This document shows, one piece after another, positions 15,436-24,246 of a stretch of DNA of 54,191 bases. Positions within the stretch are counted from its first letter, which is position 1; each line of letters opens with the position of its first letter. This stretch comes from Microvirga pakistanensis. Lineage in GTDB: Bacteria > Pseudomonadota > Alphaproteobacteria > Rhizobiales > Beijerinckiaceae. Below the pieces are notes generated by a model. The model did not search any database and was not told the DNA's origin. It saw only the letters and a list, made by a program, of their open reading frames with translations. The DNA lies in contig NZ_SPJX01000185.1 in assembly GCF_004458765.1 (NCBI RefSeq), forward strand, positions 1 to 54,191. Direction: 5' to 3'. The position numbers were made by a program, and so were the translations under genes.

Positions 15436-16336
15436 GAACGCCTCCCGATGCGGACATTCGGCTCGACCGGCTGATCCAGATCCCCATCATGGCAAGAGCC
15501 GCTACAGCATAAACCACTCCGGCCGGCACCCACATGATGAGACCGGCAAGTTGCTGATCCTCCAGGGGCGTGAGGCCCCAATCCGGCGCCGCCTCTGTCT
15601 GGCCAGGATAGATCGGCGTTTTCGTCAGCGCGATCAGGATTCCGAGGAAGCCCGAGTGGAGCGCGGTGATGAAGAGATAAAAGGACGCCGTGCCGTAGCC
15701 GCGGGTGCGGGCCCGACCGCGCAGCAGCGACCACCAGAACAGGATCGCAGTACCGAAGAAACTCACATGCTGCACTCCGTGCACGAGAGGGCTTGCCAGC
15801 GCGGCATTGAACAGGATGGGGAGATGCCAGATCCAGAGGGCGGCACCATGGATGAGCGTTGCCGCGAAGGGATCGATCAGGACGCTCCAGAGGCGGGCGA
15901 TGTCCCGGTTTCGGGCGATGGTGCCGACGAGGCGTCTTCCGCCTTGGGGGAGGGCCCACAGCATCCCGCCCACGGGTCGCGCGATCACGAGCAGCGGAGC
16001 GGAAACAGCCATGAGAATCTCATGCTCGAGCATGTGCGCCGTGAAGAGGCGTTCCCCCAAGGCGTGAACGGGCGAGATCAGGGCGATGGCGAGCAGGAGC
16101 CAGCCGAGCATGAAGCAGAGGAATTGCCACACACGGACGCCTCGGCCGATCCTGAGCCCGCGCCAGAGGCGCAACACGCCGGTGAGATAGAGAGCGGCCG
16201 ACACGAAAAGGGCCAGGGCCACCCAGGTTTCGAGCGACCAGGGCGAGGGCAGGTGGTGATCGCCGCCATGGGCAAGGGCGGTTGAGGGCAGCAGAGGGAT
16301 GAGCGGCAGAGCCAAGGATTTTATCGAGGATCTCAT
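15416..16336 (-). CDS. ctaG: caa3-type cytochrome c oxidase assembly factor CtaG
   Basis: A 306-residue polytopic protein of the caa3_CtaG family, which helps insert copper into caa3-type oxidases. After a signal-like N-terminus and the His-rich AHGGDHH there are about seven membrane segments. Conserved motifs include SPVHALGERLFTAHMLEHEIL, LIHGAALWIWHLP and LHSGFLGILIALT, with histidines at membrane borders. I chose the ATG at 16336 because it overlaps the upstream stop codon (ATGA); another ATG is three codons earlier. Confidence 0.92.
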   Translation of the reverse strand: MRSSIKSLALPLIPLLPSTALAHGGDHHLPSPWSLETWVALALFVSAALYLTGVLRLWRGLRIGRGVRVWQFLCFMLGWLLLAIALISPVHALGERLFTAHMLEHEILMAVSAPLLVIARPVGGMLWALPQGGRRLVGTIARNRDIARLWSVLIDPFAATLIHGAALWIWHLPILFNAALASPLVHGVQHVSFFGTAILFWWSLLRGRARTRGYGTASFYLFITALHSGFLGILIALTKTPIYPGQTEAAPDWGLTPLEDQQLAGLIMWVPAGVVYAVAALAMMGIWISRSSRMSASGGVHAPLPR

Positions 16337-16680
16337 CGCTCGCATCCGTGGAACATGAGACCGGCTATGCCATGCAGGACGATGATGGCCGTGAACAGGG
16401 CGGCCATCGCGACGCCGATGAGCGCCGTGAAGCGATGCGGGCGTCCGGCGCCCGTGCTGTCCGGCGCGGGAGTGACGGGCGACATCCGGTATGCGCGCCA
16501 CGACAGGAGGCCTCCCGCCAGGCTGACGACGGCGGCCGCGAAGGCCACCACGGGCACAAGCTGGACCTGATGCGCGCAGATCCAGGGCACGAGGGCGTAG
16601 TTGATCTGCGTATCGATGAGCCAGGCCAAGGGCCCCATGAAAATGCCGGCCGATGGGATTCCTGTGCGAAGACGGGCCAT
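16333..16680 (-). CDS. small membrane protein of the caa3 operon
   Basis: A 115-residue hydrophobic protein with three likely membrane segments (about 10-35, 40-60 and 88-110). I recognise no family. It sits between the subunit III and ctaG genes, ten bases after the former and overlapping the latter by ATGA, so it is almost certainly made with the oxidase and may be an accessory subunit. Confidence 0.8.
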   Translation of the reverse strand: MARLRTGIPSAGIFMGPLAWLIDTQINYALVPWICAHQVQLVPVVAFAAAVVSLAGGLLSWRAYRMSPVTPAPDSTGAGRPHRFTALIGVAMAALFTAIIVLHGIAGLMFHGCER

Positions 16681-16690
16681 GACGATCGCC

Positions 16691-17290
16691 TCACATCCTC
16701 GGGAGCCAGTAGAGCAGGACGTAGATGGGAAGCCACGTGATCACGACGAAGTTCCAGTAGAAGGCATTGTCCTCCACGTCGCTGAACCGCTTGCCGCGCC
16801 CGTGACGGGTGAACATGAGCACCGTCAGAACGATGGTGTCGCCGAGATCGGTCAGGACGTGCAGCGTGTGCAGACCCAGGAGCAGCCAGACGATGGAGCC
16901 ATAGGCGTTCTGATCCCATCGGACATGCAGGCCGTAGAACTCGAAGACGCGGATCCCGAGCAGGGCGACGCCGCTCAGACTCATGATCACAAGGGTGCGC
17001 CGGACCTTGGGGAGGTCCTGCGCCTTCGCGCCTTTCCCTGCCAGATGGTTCGGCCAGAGGCTTGCGAGCAGCAGCAGCGTGAAGACGCCTGACCAGAGCA
17101 GGTCCGGCGGCGGGGCGCTGAGTGGCCATTGCCCATTGATGAACACGAGGTAGAGGTAGGCCCCGATCGCCATCGCGAAGCCCGCGCCCTCGACGGCGCA
17201 GAAGCCGAGTGTGCCCCACCACGTGGTCATGCGGGGGCCGAAGGCGAGATCCGGCAGGGACGAGACGTCCTGAACGGGGCGATGCTTCAT
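16691..17290 (-). CDS. cytochrome c oxidase subunit III family protein
   Basis: A 199-residue membrane protein with about five segments, of the heme-copper oxidase subunit III family. Typical features are the N-terminal WWGTLGFCAVEGAGFAMAIG, the LLLGLHTLHVLTDLGDT segment, and the DNAFYWNFVVITWLPIYVLLY ending. It is short, lacking the first two helices of the seven-helix form, as is usual in caa3 operons. The ATG overlaps the subunit I stop (ATGA), with GAGGAGG just upstream. Confidence 0.88.
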   Translation of the reverse strand: MKHRPVQDVSSLPDLAFGPRMTTWWGTLGFCAVEGAGFAMAIGAYLYLVFINGQWPLSAPPPDLLWSGVFTLLLLASLWPNHLAGKGAKAQDLPKVRRTLVIMSLSGVALLGIRVFEFYGLHVRWDQNAYGSIVWLLLGLHTLHVLTDLGDTIVLTVLMFTRHGRGKRFSDVEDNAFYWNFVVITWLPIYVLLYWLPRM

Positions 17291-19200
17291 TCCTCGTCCT
17301 CCTCGCTCTTGGGCCAGAACCAGCCCGTCAGGGTGATCGCCACCAGGGCGCCGCCCCACACCACCGCCCAGGGCGTGAAGATCGAGGCCACGAACGTGAT
17401 CGACGTCGCGATCGCGGCGAGGAGCGGCCAGAGGGACGGATCCGGCGACGGCTCGCGAACGTCGGCTCTGGCTTCCGACACGGTCGTGACGAGGATTTCG
17501 CGCTTGTTTACCTCGAGGCCCGTCACGACAGGCAGCGTCTCGCGTTCGGCCCAGAGCGGCTCGCGATTGGTCACGAAGGGAATGCGGTCGAAGTTCTGCG
17601 GCGGCGGCGGCGAGGTGGTCGCCCATTCGAGCGTGCCGGCATCCCAGGGGTTGTCGCCGGCCAGCGGACCGCTTCTTGCGCTCGTGACCATGTTGTAGAG
17701 GAACAGGACGAAGCTCGCGAAGAGGATGAGCGCGCCGGCCGTCGAGATCAGGTTGAGGTTGCCCCAGCCCATTTCCGGCAGGTAGGTGTAGACCCGGCGC
17801 GGCATGCCCATCAGGCCCGTGATGTGCATGGGGAAGAAGGCGATGTTGAAGCCGATGAAGGCGAGCCAGAAATTCCACTTGCCCAGCCGCTCGCTCATCA
17901 TCCGGCCGGTGAATTTCGGGAACCAGTAATACACCGCCCCGAGCAGCGGAAACACGTTGCCGCCGATGAGCACGTAATGGAAATGCGCCACCACGAAGAA
18001 GGTGTCGTGCACCTGGGTGTCGAGCGGCACCGAAGCCAGCATGATGCCGGACAGGCCGCCTGCGATGAAGATGAAGAAGAATCCGATGACGAAGAGGAGC
18101 GGGGTGCGGAAGACCGGTCGCCCGTCCCAGAGCGTCGCGATCCAGCAGAAGATCTGAATGCCGTTGGGAATGGCGATCAGCATGCTGGAGGCGGTGAAGA
18201 AGCTCGCTCCCAGCTGCGGCAGGCCCGTGGTGAACATGTGGTGCACCCAGAGGCCGAAGGAGAGAAAGCCTGTGGCGATGAGCGAGAGCACGAGGGGCAG
18301 ATAGCCGAAGGCCTGCCGCCGCGAGAAGGTCACGACGATGGCGGAGACCCAGCCCGTCGCCGGGATGAAGATGATGTAGACCTCCGGGTGGCCGAAGAAC
18401 CAGAACAGGTGCTGGTAGAGCAGGGCATCCCCGCCCTCGGCCGGATTGAAGAAATGGGTGCCGACGAGCCTGTCCATGATCAGCATCGCCGAGGCGGTCA
18501 CGACGGCGGGCAGCGCGAAGACGATGATGAAGGCGTTGACGAGTTCCGCCCAGACGAAGAGCGGAATGCGGTCCAGGGTCATGCCGGGCGCGCGCTGCTT
18601 GAACACCGTCACGATCACCTGGATCGCCACGGCAAGGCCGGCGACCTCCGTGAAGGTGATCATCTGTGCCCAGAAATCCACGCGCTTGCCGGGCGAATTC
18701 TCGGGGCCGGCCAGCGGAACATAGGAGAACCAGCCCGTATCCGGGCCGATATTGAGCATGAAAGCGATCCAGATCATGAGACCGCCGAAGAGGTAGACGT
18801 AGTAGGAATAGGCGTTGAGGCGCGGAAAGGCGATGTTGCGCGTGCCGATCATGAGCGGCAGCAGATAGACCGCGAAGGCCTCGCCGATAGGCACGCCGAA
18901 CAGGAACATCATCGTCGTGCCATGCATCGTGAAGAGCTGGTTGTAGAGATCGGGCCCGATCAGCTGGCTCTCCGGCCGCGCCAGCTGCAGGCGCATGGCG
19001 ACAGCCGCCAGACCGCCGAGGAAAAGGAAGAAGATGGCGGTGAAAATGTAGCGGCGGCCGATGATCTTGTGATCGACCGTGGAGAGCGCGCCGATGATCC
19101 CCCTGGCGGTGCCCCAGGTCCTGGCGAGGCGCGCCGACAATTCGGCATCGCCCAGGTCGGTATCGCGCAACACATCCTTGCCGGCCGCAAGTTCGCTCAC
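17287..19200 (-). CDS. ctaD: cytochrome c oxidase subunit I (caa3 type)
   Basis: A 637-residue catalytic subunit that reduces oxygen to water with proton pumping in the inner membrane. The hemes and CuB are held by histidines in LFTMHGTTMM, GHPEVYIIFIP, WVHHMFTTG, and AHFHYVLIGG. The N-terminal 70 residues contain LSTVDHKIIG; the C-terminus has an extended SPPPPQNFDRIP linker and two more helices, as in fused caa3 subunits. The GTG start overlaps the upstream coxB stop (GTGA), which decides it over longer frames. Confidence 0.95.
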   Translation of the reverse strand: MSELAAGKDVLRDTDLGDAELSARLARTWGTARGIIGALSTVDHKIIGRRYIFTAIFFLFLGGLAAVAMRLQLARPESQLIGPDLYNQLFTMHGTTMMFLFGVPIGEAFAVYLLPLMIGTRNIAFPRLNAYSYYVYLFGGLMIWIAFMLNIGPDTGWFSYVPLAGPENSPGKRVDFWAQMITFTEVAGLAVAIQVIVTVFKQRAPGMTLDRIPLFVWAELVNAFIIVFALPAVVTASAMLIMDRLVGTHFFNPAEGGDALLYQHLFWFFGHPEVYIIFIPATGWVSAIVVTFSRRQAFGYLPLVLSLIATGFLSFGLWVHHMFTTGLPQLGASFFTASSMLIAIPNGIQIFCWIATLWDGRPVFRTPLLFVIGFFFIFIAGGLSGIMLASVPLDTQVHDTFFVVAHFHYVLIGGNVFPLLGAVYYWFPKFTGRMMSERLGKWNFWLAFIGFNIAFFPMHITGLMGMPRRVYTYLPEMGWGNLNLISTAGALILFASFVLFLYNMVTSARSGPLAGDNPWDAGTLEWATTSPPPPQNFDRIPFVTNREPLWAERETLPVVTGLEVNKREILVTTVSEARADVREPSPDPSLWPLLAAIATSITFVASIFTPWAVVWGGALVAITLTGWFWPKSEEDEE

Positions 19201-20201
19201 TTCAGGCTCTCCAGATAGGTGGCCAGCGGCTGGATCTCCTCCGGCGCGAGTTGGACGAGGGGCATGTGCACGCCGGGCTTGATCCCCTGCGGATCCACGA
19301 TCCAGGCGGCGATGTTGCCGCGGGTCGTGGGCAGGGTGCCCGCCGCGATATATTGCCGGCTGCCCACATGGGTGAGGTCGGGCGCCACCTTGCCGCCGGC
19401 GGAGGTGCCGCGGATCTGGTGGCACATGATGCAGGGCTTGGTCATGAAGATCTCCATGCCCTTCTGCTCCTCCGGATCGTCGGGGATGTGCGCCGCGCTG
19501 ATCTGTCCGTCGCGCCAGCGCTCGAAATCCTGCCTGGTCTCCGCCACGACGAGCAGGCCCATATGGGCGTGCTGCCACCCGCAGAACTCGGCGCATTGGC
19601 CCCGGTAGACGCCCGGCCGGTCGGCCTGGATCTCGATCTGGTTCTGACGCCCTGGGATGGCATCGAGCTTGCCGTTGAGACTCGGCACCCAGAAGGAATG
19701 GATGACATCGCTGGATTCGAGCTTGATCAGCACCTTCTCCCCGACGGGGATATGGATTTCGTTGGCGGTCGTGAAGGTGCGGGCGGGCGAGGCGTCCTCG
19801 TACTGCACCTTCCACCAGAATTGCTGCCCGGTCACCAGCAGGGTGAGCGGCCCGTCCCTGCTCGCGAACAGAACCCTCTGCGCGCCGTAGCTCACGATTG
19901 TCAGGGCCATGACGATGAGCGCGGTCAGCGCCACGGCAGACGACACGACGATCGTCATGCGCCGCTCGGTGCCGGGATGCGTCATGAGTGGATCGTCCCC
20001 CGGTTCGCGCCTGCGGCGCAGCGCCAGGAGCAGCATGACGATCGTCACGATCCAGACCGTGCTCAGGATCGCGAGAAAGATCCAGAAGAGGCGCGCGAGG
20101 CTGTCCGCGTGAGGGCCATGGGTGTCGAGGGCCGATTGCCAGCCCGAGCAGCCGGAGAGGGGCAAGGCGGAGAGAAGGATGAGGAACGGGCGCGCTCCCA
20201 T
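19197..20201 (-). CDS. ctaC: cytochrome c oxidase subunit II with fused cytochrome c (caa3 type)
   Basis: A 334-residue subunit that takes electrons from soluble or membrane cytochrome c. A lipoprotein signal ends LPLSGC18, followed by two membrane helices (about 34-60 and 84-104). The CuA site is complete: His168 (SSDVIHSFW), C203-AEFC207, His211 and Met214 (HAHM). The C-terminal cytochrome c domain has C257-I-M-C260-H261 and Met313 as axial ligand. This CuA plus heme c fusion is the mark of caa3 oxidases. The start lies eight bases after the previous stop. Confidence 0.95.
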   Translation of the reverse strand: MGARPFLILLSALPLSGCSGWQSALDTHGPHADSLARLFWIFLAILSTVWIVTIVMLLLALRRRREPGDDPLMTHPGTERRMTIVVSSAVALTALIVMALTIVSYGAQRVLFASRDGPLTLLVTGQQFWWKVQYEDASPARTFTTANEIHIPVGEKVLIKLESSDVIHSFWVPSLNGKLDAIPGRQNQIEIQADRPGVYRGQCAEFCGWQHAHMGLLVVAETRQDFERWRDGQISAAHIPDDPEEQKGMEIFMTKPCIMCHQIRGTSAGGKVAPDLTHVGSRQYIAAGTLPTTRGNIAAWIVDPQGIKPGVHMPLVQLAPEEIQPLATYLESLK

Positions 20202-20208
20202 CGAGGCC

Positions 20209-20772
20209 TCACTGAGGCATCTGCGCCGAGGACGGGATGCTGCCGCCCGGATTCATCTCTGCCGGGGGGCGGCGCTGCTCCGCGGGGCCCGGGTGCATGT
20301 CGTCCCTCCGGGCAGGGGAAGCAGCCTTCGGCGTGTAACGGCCCATGGAGCGCACATAGGCTGCGATCTGCCAGACCTGGTCGTCGGGGATCTTGCCACG
20401 GAAGGACGGCATGCCGTTCGGACGTCCCTCGCGGATGGTCTGCACGATGTGTTCGATAGACCCGCCATAGATCCAACGGTCGTCCATCAGCGCCGGGCCG
20501 GAACCCCCACCTCCGTTGGAATGGCATCCGTTGCAGTTGAACCAGGTATAGAGCTTCTGGCCCTCGCTGATGTGGTAGGCGTTCTCCTCGAAGTTCTTGC
20601 CCTTGCCCGTGGTCTGCTGTGAGGGGGGAGACGGGCCGGCGGAGAGGGACGAGAGAGCGATCTTCTCATCCGTCTCCTCGGACACCTGCGCGGGGCGGAA
20701 TTCACGCTTCTCCCGCTCGCAGGCGGAGAGCAGAAGAAGAGCAGCCGGGAGCAGCCAGATGGGCTTCTTCAT
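20209..20772 (-). CDS. lipoprotein c-type cytochrome of the alcohol dehydrogenase module
   Basis: A 187-residue periplasmic lipoprotein. Residues 1-18 are a lipoprotein signal (LLLLSAC18). The cytochrome c domain carries C80-N-G-C83-H84 and the likely axial Met in RPNGMPSF; the C-terminal 35 residues are Pro/Arg/Met-rich. The gene overlaps the binding-protein stop by ATGA and precedes ctaC, so it most likely accepts electrons from the alcohol dehydrogenase and passes them to the oxidase. It takes the place of the usual cytochrome cL/c550 partner. Confidence 0.9.
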   Translation of the reverse strand: MKKPIWLLPAALLLLSACEREKREFRPAQVSEETDEKIALSSLSAGPSPPSQQTTGKGKNFEENAYHISEGQKLYTWFNCNGCHSNGGGGSGPALMDDRWIYGGSIEHIVQTIREGRPNGMPSFRGKIPDDQVWQIAAYVRSMGRYTPKAASPARRDDMHPGPAEQRRPPAEMNPGGSIPSSAQMPQ

Positions 20773-21590
20773 GGCCGGATCTCCCCATTCCTCGCAGCCT
20801 TGTCGGCACGGGGAACGCCATAATCTTCGAGAATGGCGTCGATCCGGGGTTTCAGGCGAACGAGCGCCGCTTCGATCTCATCACGCAGGGCGTCGTCCCC
20901 CTTGCGGACGGCCATGGAGATATCCCACACCATCGGCAGCTGAGGACCGTCGAAGAAGGGTTTGACCGGCGCGACTTTCAGCGGCGCGGCTTGCCGGGTG
21001 GCGAAGTAGCCTCCGAGCGGGCCCCAGGCGATGGCCACATCGATGCTGCCATCGGCCACCGCTTCGATGATCCGGGCCGGCGGGTTCGGCTCGCGATAAT
21101 CTCCGTAAAGGCTGTAGCCGCGTACGTTCCCGACGATGCCGCGCTTGGCGAGCGCATGGGCGGGCGGCGTGTTCCAGCCGTCGTCACCCACGAGCTGCAC
21201 GCCGATTTTACGCTCCCGCAGAAGCGCGTCGTTGAAGGATTGCGGGACCGGCTCGTCCGCGCGAGTCACGAAGACATAGGACGAGCGATAATAGGGAGCG
21301 GTGGTGCGCACGCCCTCCAGATTGCTCGGAAGTGCCGGGACCAGATCGCAGGCTTCGGCTTTCAAGCCTTCCCGTAGAAAGCCTCTTCGCTGGGCGCGCC
21401 AGGCATATGTGACCGTTGCGCCGAGATCGTGGGCGATGAGTTCCACGATCTTGTTCTCGAAGCCTTCACCCTTGTCATTGGAGAAGGGCAGGTTGTTCGG
21501 ATCGGCGCAGACCTTAAGCTCGCGCGCCTCGGCGAAACCGGAGACGAGGAGAGCCGCGACGAGAGCCGCCTTAAGGGAGTTTGAACACAT
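20769..21590 (-). CDS. periplasmic binding-fold protein of the PQQ dehydrogenase system (MoxJ/XoxJ/PedB-like)
   Basis: A 273-residue exported protein of the family found beside PQQ methanol/ethanol dehydrogenases and named MoxJ, XoxJ or PedB. Residues 1-23 are a signal peptide. The body looks like a class II solute-binding protein: LKVCADPNNLPFSNDKGEGF, then GVQLVGDDGWNTPPAHALA, and VADGSIDVAIAWGPLGGYFA. XoxJ has been linked to activation of the dehydrogenase rather than transport. Its start overlaps the dehydrogenase stop by 20 bases and its stop overlaps the next start (ATGA). Confidence 0.9.
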   Translation of the reverse strand: MCSNSLKAALVAALLVSGFAEARELKVCADPNNLPFSNDKGEGFENKIVELIAHDLGATVTYAWRAQRRGFLREGLKAEACDLVPALPSNLEGVRTTAPYYRSSYVFVTRADEPVPQSFNDALLRERKIGVQLVGDDGWNTPPAHALAKRGIVGNVRGYSLYGDYREPNPPARIIEAVADGSIDVAIAWGPLGGYFATRQAAPLKVAPVKPFFDGPQLPMVWDISMAVRKGDDALRDEIEAALVRLKPRIDAILEDYGVPRADKAARNGEIRP

Positions 21591-23385
21591 AGAGCGTTCC
21601 TCCCTTGGTGGTGACGTTCTTCAAATCGCGCATGGCGTTGACGAAACCGAGCGCTGCCGTGCCGTCGCGTGGGTCGAGATCGCCTGAGACGATGGAGCCT
21701 GCCCATCCACCGACACCGGAGAGGATGGCGACGTATTGCTTGCCGTCGGGCCCACGATAGGTGGTTGGTTGCCCGATGATCCCGGAGGAGGTCTTGAACT
21801 GCCACAGCACCTCGCCGGTGCGGGCGTGGACCGCTTTGAACCAGCCGTCCATGGTGCCGTAGAAGACCACGTCTCCGGCTGTCGCCATGGCGCCGCTCCA
21901 GAGCGGGAAGCGCTCGTTGATGGTCCAGAGCTCCTTGCCTTCCTTGATGTCCCAGGCGGAGAACTCGCCCATATGCCCGCCCGGTCCGGGGAACATCCGC
22001 ACCTCGGCGCCGACATAGGGCGTACCGGCGATGTAGTTGGGCTCCACGCTTTCCCAATCCATGCACATGTTCATATGCGGGATGTAGAGAATGCCGGTCT
22101 TGTGCGAGAAGGCGCTGGGGTTCCAGTCCTTCGAGCCGGGCGCGGTCGGGCAGATGTCGCGCACCACCCGGTTGTTCACCGGCTCCTTGTCGGAATTATA
22201 TTGGATGCGGCCGGTTTTGAGGTCGACGCCCGTGACGGCCGTCAACGCGTGGAACGGCTTGGCGGAGAGGACCTCGCCGGTGGTCCGGTCGATCACATAG
22301 ACGAAGCCCGTGCGTCCCGGATGCACCAGAACCTTGCGCGGCCGTCCCTCCCATTCCAGGTCCAGGAGGACGAGCTCGTTGATGTTGTCCCAGTCGTGCA
22401 GGTCGTGGGGCGCGGTCTGGTAGAACCAGCGCGCTTCGCCGGTATCCGCATCGCGGGCGAAGATGCCGGCCGTCCACTTGTTGTCGCCCGGGCGTTGGTT
22501 GGGGTTCCATGGGCCCGGATTGCCGGTGCCGTGATAGACGAGGTTCAAGTCGGGGTCATAGGAGAGCCAACCCCAGACCGTGCCGCCCCCTTGCTCCCAG
22601 GCATTGGGCGGCCAGGTGCTGACGCCGAGATCCTTGCCCTTGTCGCTGTCGTAGAAGGGCTTGAAATTGGGGCCGATCTTCACGTCCTGGTCGGGGCCGG
22701 TGCTATAGGCTTTCCAGACGCTCTGGCCGCTGTTGGCATCGAGCGCCTGAATCCAGCCGCGCACGCCGTATTCGCCGCCCGAGATGCCGACGATGACCTT
22801 GTCCTTGACCGCCAGGGGAGCCATGGTCATGGTCTCGCCCTTGTTGATGTCGCCGAGCTTGGTCTTCCACGCCTCCTCGCCCGTCTCGGCGTTCACTGCC
22901 ACCACATGGGCGTCGAGGGTCGTGAAGTAGATCCTGCCGTTCGCGAAGGTGGGGCCGCGGTTGACCACGTCGCAGCAGGCGACGCCCTGCGCTGCGGAGT
23001 CAGGCTTGGGGTTGTATTGCCATTTCAGCGGCGCGCCCGGTTGCGTCAGGTCGAGCGCATAGAGAATATTGGGGTAGGGCGAGAGCACGTACATCGTGGT
23101 GCCGACCACGAGAGGCGAGGATTCCTGGCCCTTGTTCACGCCCGTGGAGAAGGTGAAGGCCACCTGAAGGTTCTTCACATTCTCCGTATTGATCTGGTCC
23201 AGCTCGCTGTAGCGGGTGCTGGCGAAATTCTTGGCCGGCATCGTCCATTGCCCGTCCTCGGACGGGGCGGCCGCCGGCGGGGCTGCGGGAATGGGCTGCT
23301 GTTGCGCGACGGCCGGGAGGGACGTTGACAGGATCAGGAATGCCTGAGCGACGCTGCGGCGCATGAAAGCCAAGCCTCGGTGCAT
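21571..23385 (-). CDS. PQQ-dependent alcohol dehydrogenase, lanthanide-type (XoxF/ExaF-like)
   Basis: A 604-residue periplasmic quinoprotein of the methanol/ethanol dehydrogenase family with eight-bladed propeller W-motifs. A Sec signal covers about residues 8-28; the ATG at 23364 is an alternative start. Active-site residues are clear: vicinal Cys137-Cys138 (VACCDVVNRG), Glu205 (GGEYG), Asn289 (GTGNP) and Asp331. The spacings Glu-Asn (84) and Asn-Asp (42) equal those of MxaF Glu177-Asn261-Asp303. Two residues on is Asp333 (HDLHDWD), the extra Asp that marks lanthanide-dependent enzymes in place of MxaF's Ala. Substrate unknown. It opens the operon with the caa3 oxidase. Confidence 0.93.
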   Translation of the reverse strand: MHRGLAFMRRSVAQAFLILSTSLPAVAQQQPIPAAPPAAAPSEDGQWTMPAKNFASTRYSELDQINTENVKNLQVAFTFSTGVNKGQESSPLVVGTTMYVLSPYPNILYALDLTQPGAPLKWQYNPKPDSAAQGVACCDVVNRGPTFANGRIYFTTLDAHVVAVNAETGEEAWKTKLGDINKGETMTMAPLAVKDKVIVGISGGEYGVRGWIQALDANSGQSVWKAYSTGPDQDVKIGPNFKPFYDSDKGKDLGVSTWPPNAWEQGGGTVWGWLSYDPDLNLVYHGTGNPGPWNPNQRPGDNKWTAGIFARDADTGEARWFYQTAPHDLHDWDNINELVLLDLEWEGRPRKVLVHPGRTGFVYVIDRTTGEVLSAKPFHALTAVTGVDLKTGRIQYNSDKEPVNNRVVRDICPTAPGSKDWNPSAFSHKTGILYIPHMNMCMDWESVEPNYIAGTPYVGAEVRMFPGPGGHMGEFSAWDIKEGKELWTINERFPLWSGAMATAGDVVFYGTMDGWFKAVHARTGEVLWQFKTSSGIIGQPTTYRGPDGKQYVAILSGVGGWAGSIVSGDLDPRDGTAALGFVNAMRDLKNVTTKGGTLYVFKLP

Positions 23386-23484
23386 CCCCGGAACCTCACG
23401 CCTTACACAACAGGAATCCTCAAGCTTAACGATTCATGCCAAGGGTATGTTCCTGAAGAGGCTCGGCTCGGGGCGGCCCACCGG

Positions 23485-23506
23485 GTCCGAAATCGGCGTT
23501 TCGGAC
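23485..23506 (-). terminator. weak hairpin between ABC ATPase and alcohol dehydrogenase genes
   Basis: An 8-bp stem (GTCCGAAA with TTTCGGAC) and 6-base loop lie 18 bases after the ABC ATPase stop on the minus strand. No T-run follows, so termination may be only partial. The 138-base gap leaves room for a separate promoter for the dehydrogenase operon. Confidence 0.35.
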
Positions 23507-23523
23507 AGAATGCTTCCGCGGCC

Positions 23524-24246
23524 TCAGCCAGCTTGCCCGGTCAGCTTGAGGAACGCGTCCTCCAGGCCCGCCGCGGTACGGGAGAGGTCGCCGGCCCGTC
23601 CGCGCCAGCACACGCGGCCTTGGTGAAGCACGACCAGACCATCGTCGGCTTCGACCTCATCGAGCAGGTGGGTCGCCCAAAGAACGCTCAGCCCCTGATC
23701 CCGGCAGAGCGACCGGACATGGTGAAGCAAGGATTGCCGTGCGATCACATCGAGACCGACCGTCGCTTCGTCGACGATGAGCAGGCGCGGGCGGTGGATC
23801 AGGGCACGGGCGATCTCGACCCGCCGCCTCAGGCCGCCTGAAAGGTTGCGTACCTTGTCGTTCATCCGGTCGGCCACGTTCAGACGCTCCAGCTCGATGG
23901 CCGAGCGCTCCCTGGCCTCCCGCCTGGAAAATCCGTGCAGGGAGCCGAAATAGAGAAGGTTTTCGGATACGGTCAGATCGAGATCGAGGGTGGAGGCCTG
24001 AAACACCACTCCGAGCTGGGCAAGGGCCCTCAGAGGATCTGTCCGCAGGCGCTGTCCCAGAATGCGGATCTCACCTTGCCGGGCCGCATAAAGTCCCGTG
24101 ACCAGGGAAATCAGGGTTGTCTTTCCAGCACCGTTCGGGCCGAGAAGCACGCAGAACGTGCCCGGCTCCACGGAAAAGCTGACCTCGTTCAAGGCGCGGC
24201 GCTTGCCGAATTCATGGGCCAGGTTTTCAACCAGGAGAGCTGTCAT
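23524..24246 (-). CDS. ABC transporter ATP-binding protein of the PQQ-dehydrogenase-associated family
   Basis: A 240-residue ABC ATPase: Walker A GPNGAGKTT, signature LSGGLRRRVEIARAL, Walker B LLIVDEATVGLD and a switch His (WATHLLDEVE). It resembles the ATPase found with PQQ alcohol dehydrogenases (pedC-type). The start overlaps the beta-propeller stop (ATGA). No permease gene follows; the next gene on this strand is the dehydrogenase. It may work with a permease encoded elsewhere. Confidence 0.9.
   Translation of the reverse strand: MTALLVENLAHEFGKRRALNEVSFSVEPGTFCVLLGPNGAGKTTLISLVTGLYAARQGEIRILGQRLRTDPLRALAQLGVVFQASTLDLDLTVSENLLYFGSLHGFSRREARERSAIELERLNVADRMNDKVRNLSGGLRRRVEIARALIHRPRLLIVDEATVGLDVIARQSLLHHVRSLCRDQGLSVLWATHLLDEVEADDGLVVLHQGRVCWRGRAGDLSRTAAGLEDAFLKLTGQAG

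Noticed and set aside
17209..19218. 669-residue plus-strand frame opposite ctaD
   Set aside because: Antisense to subunit I, low-complexity Glu/Arg-rich, no recognisable domain.
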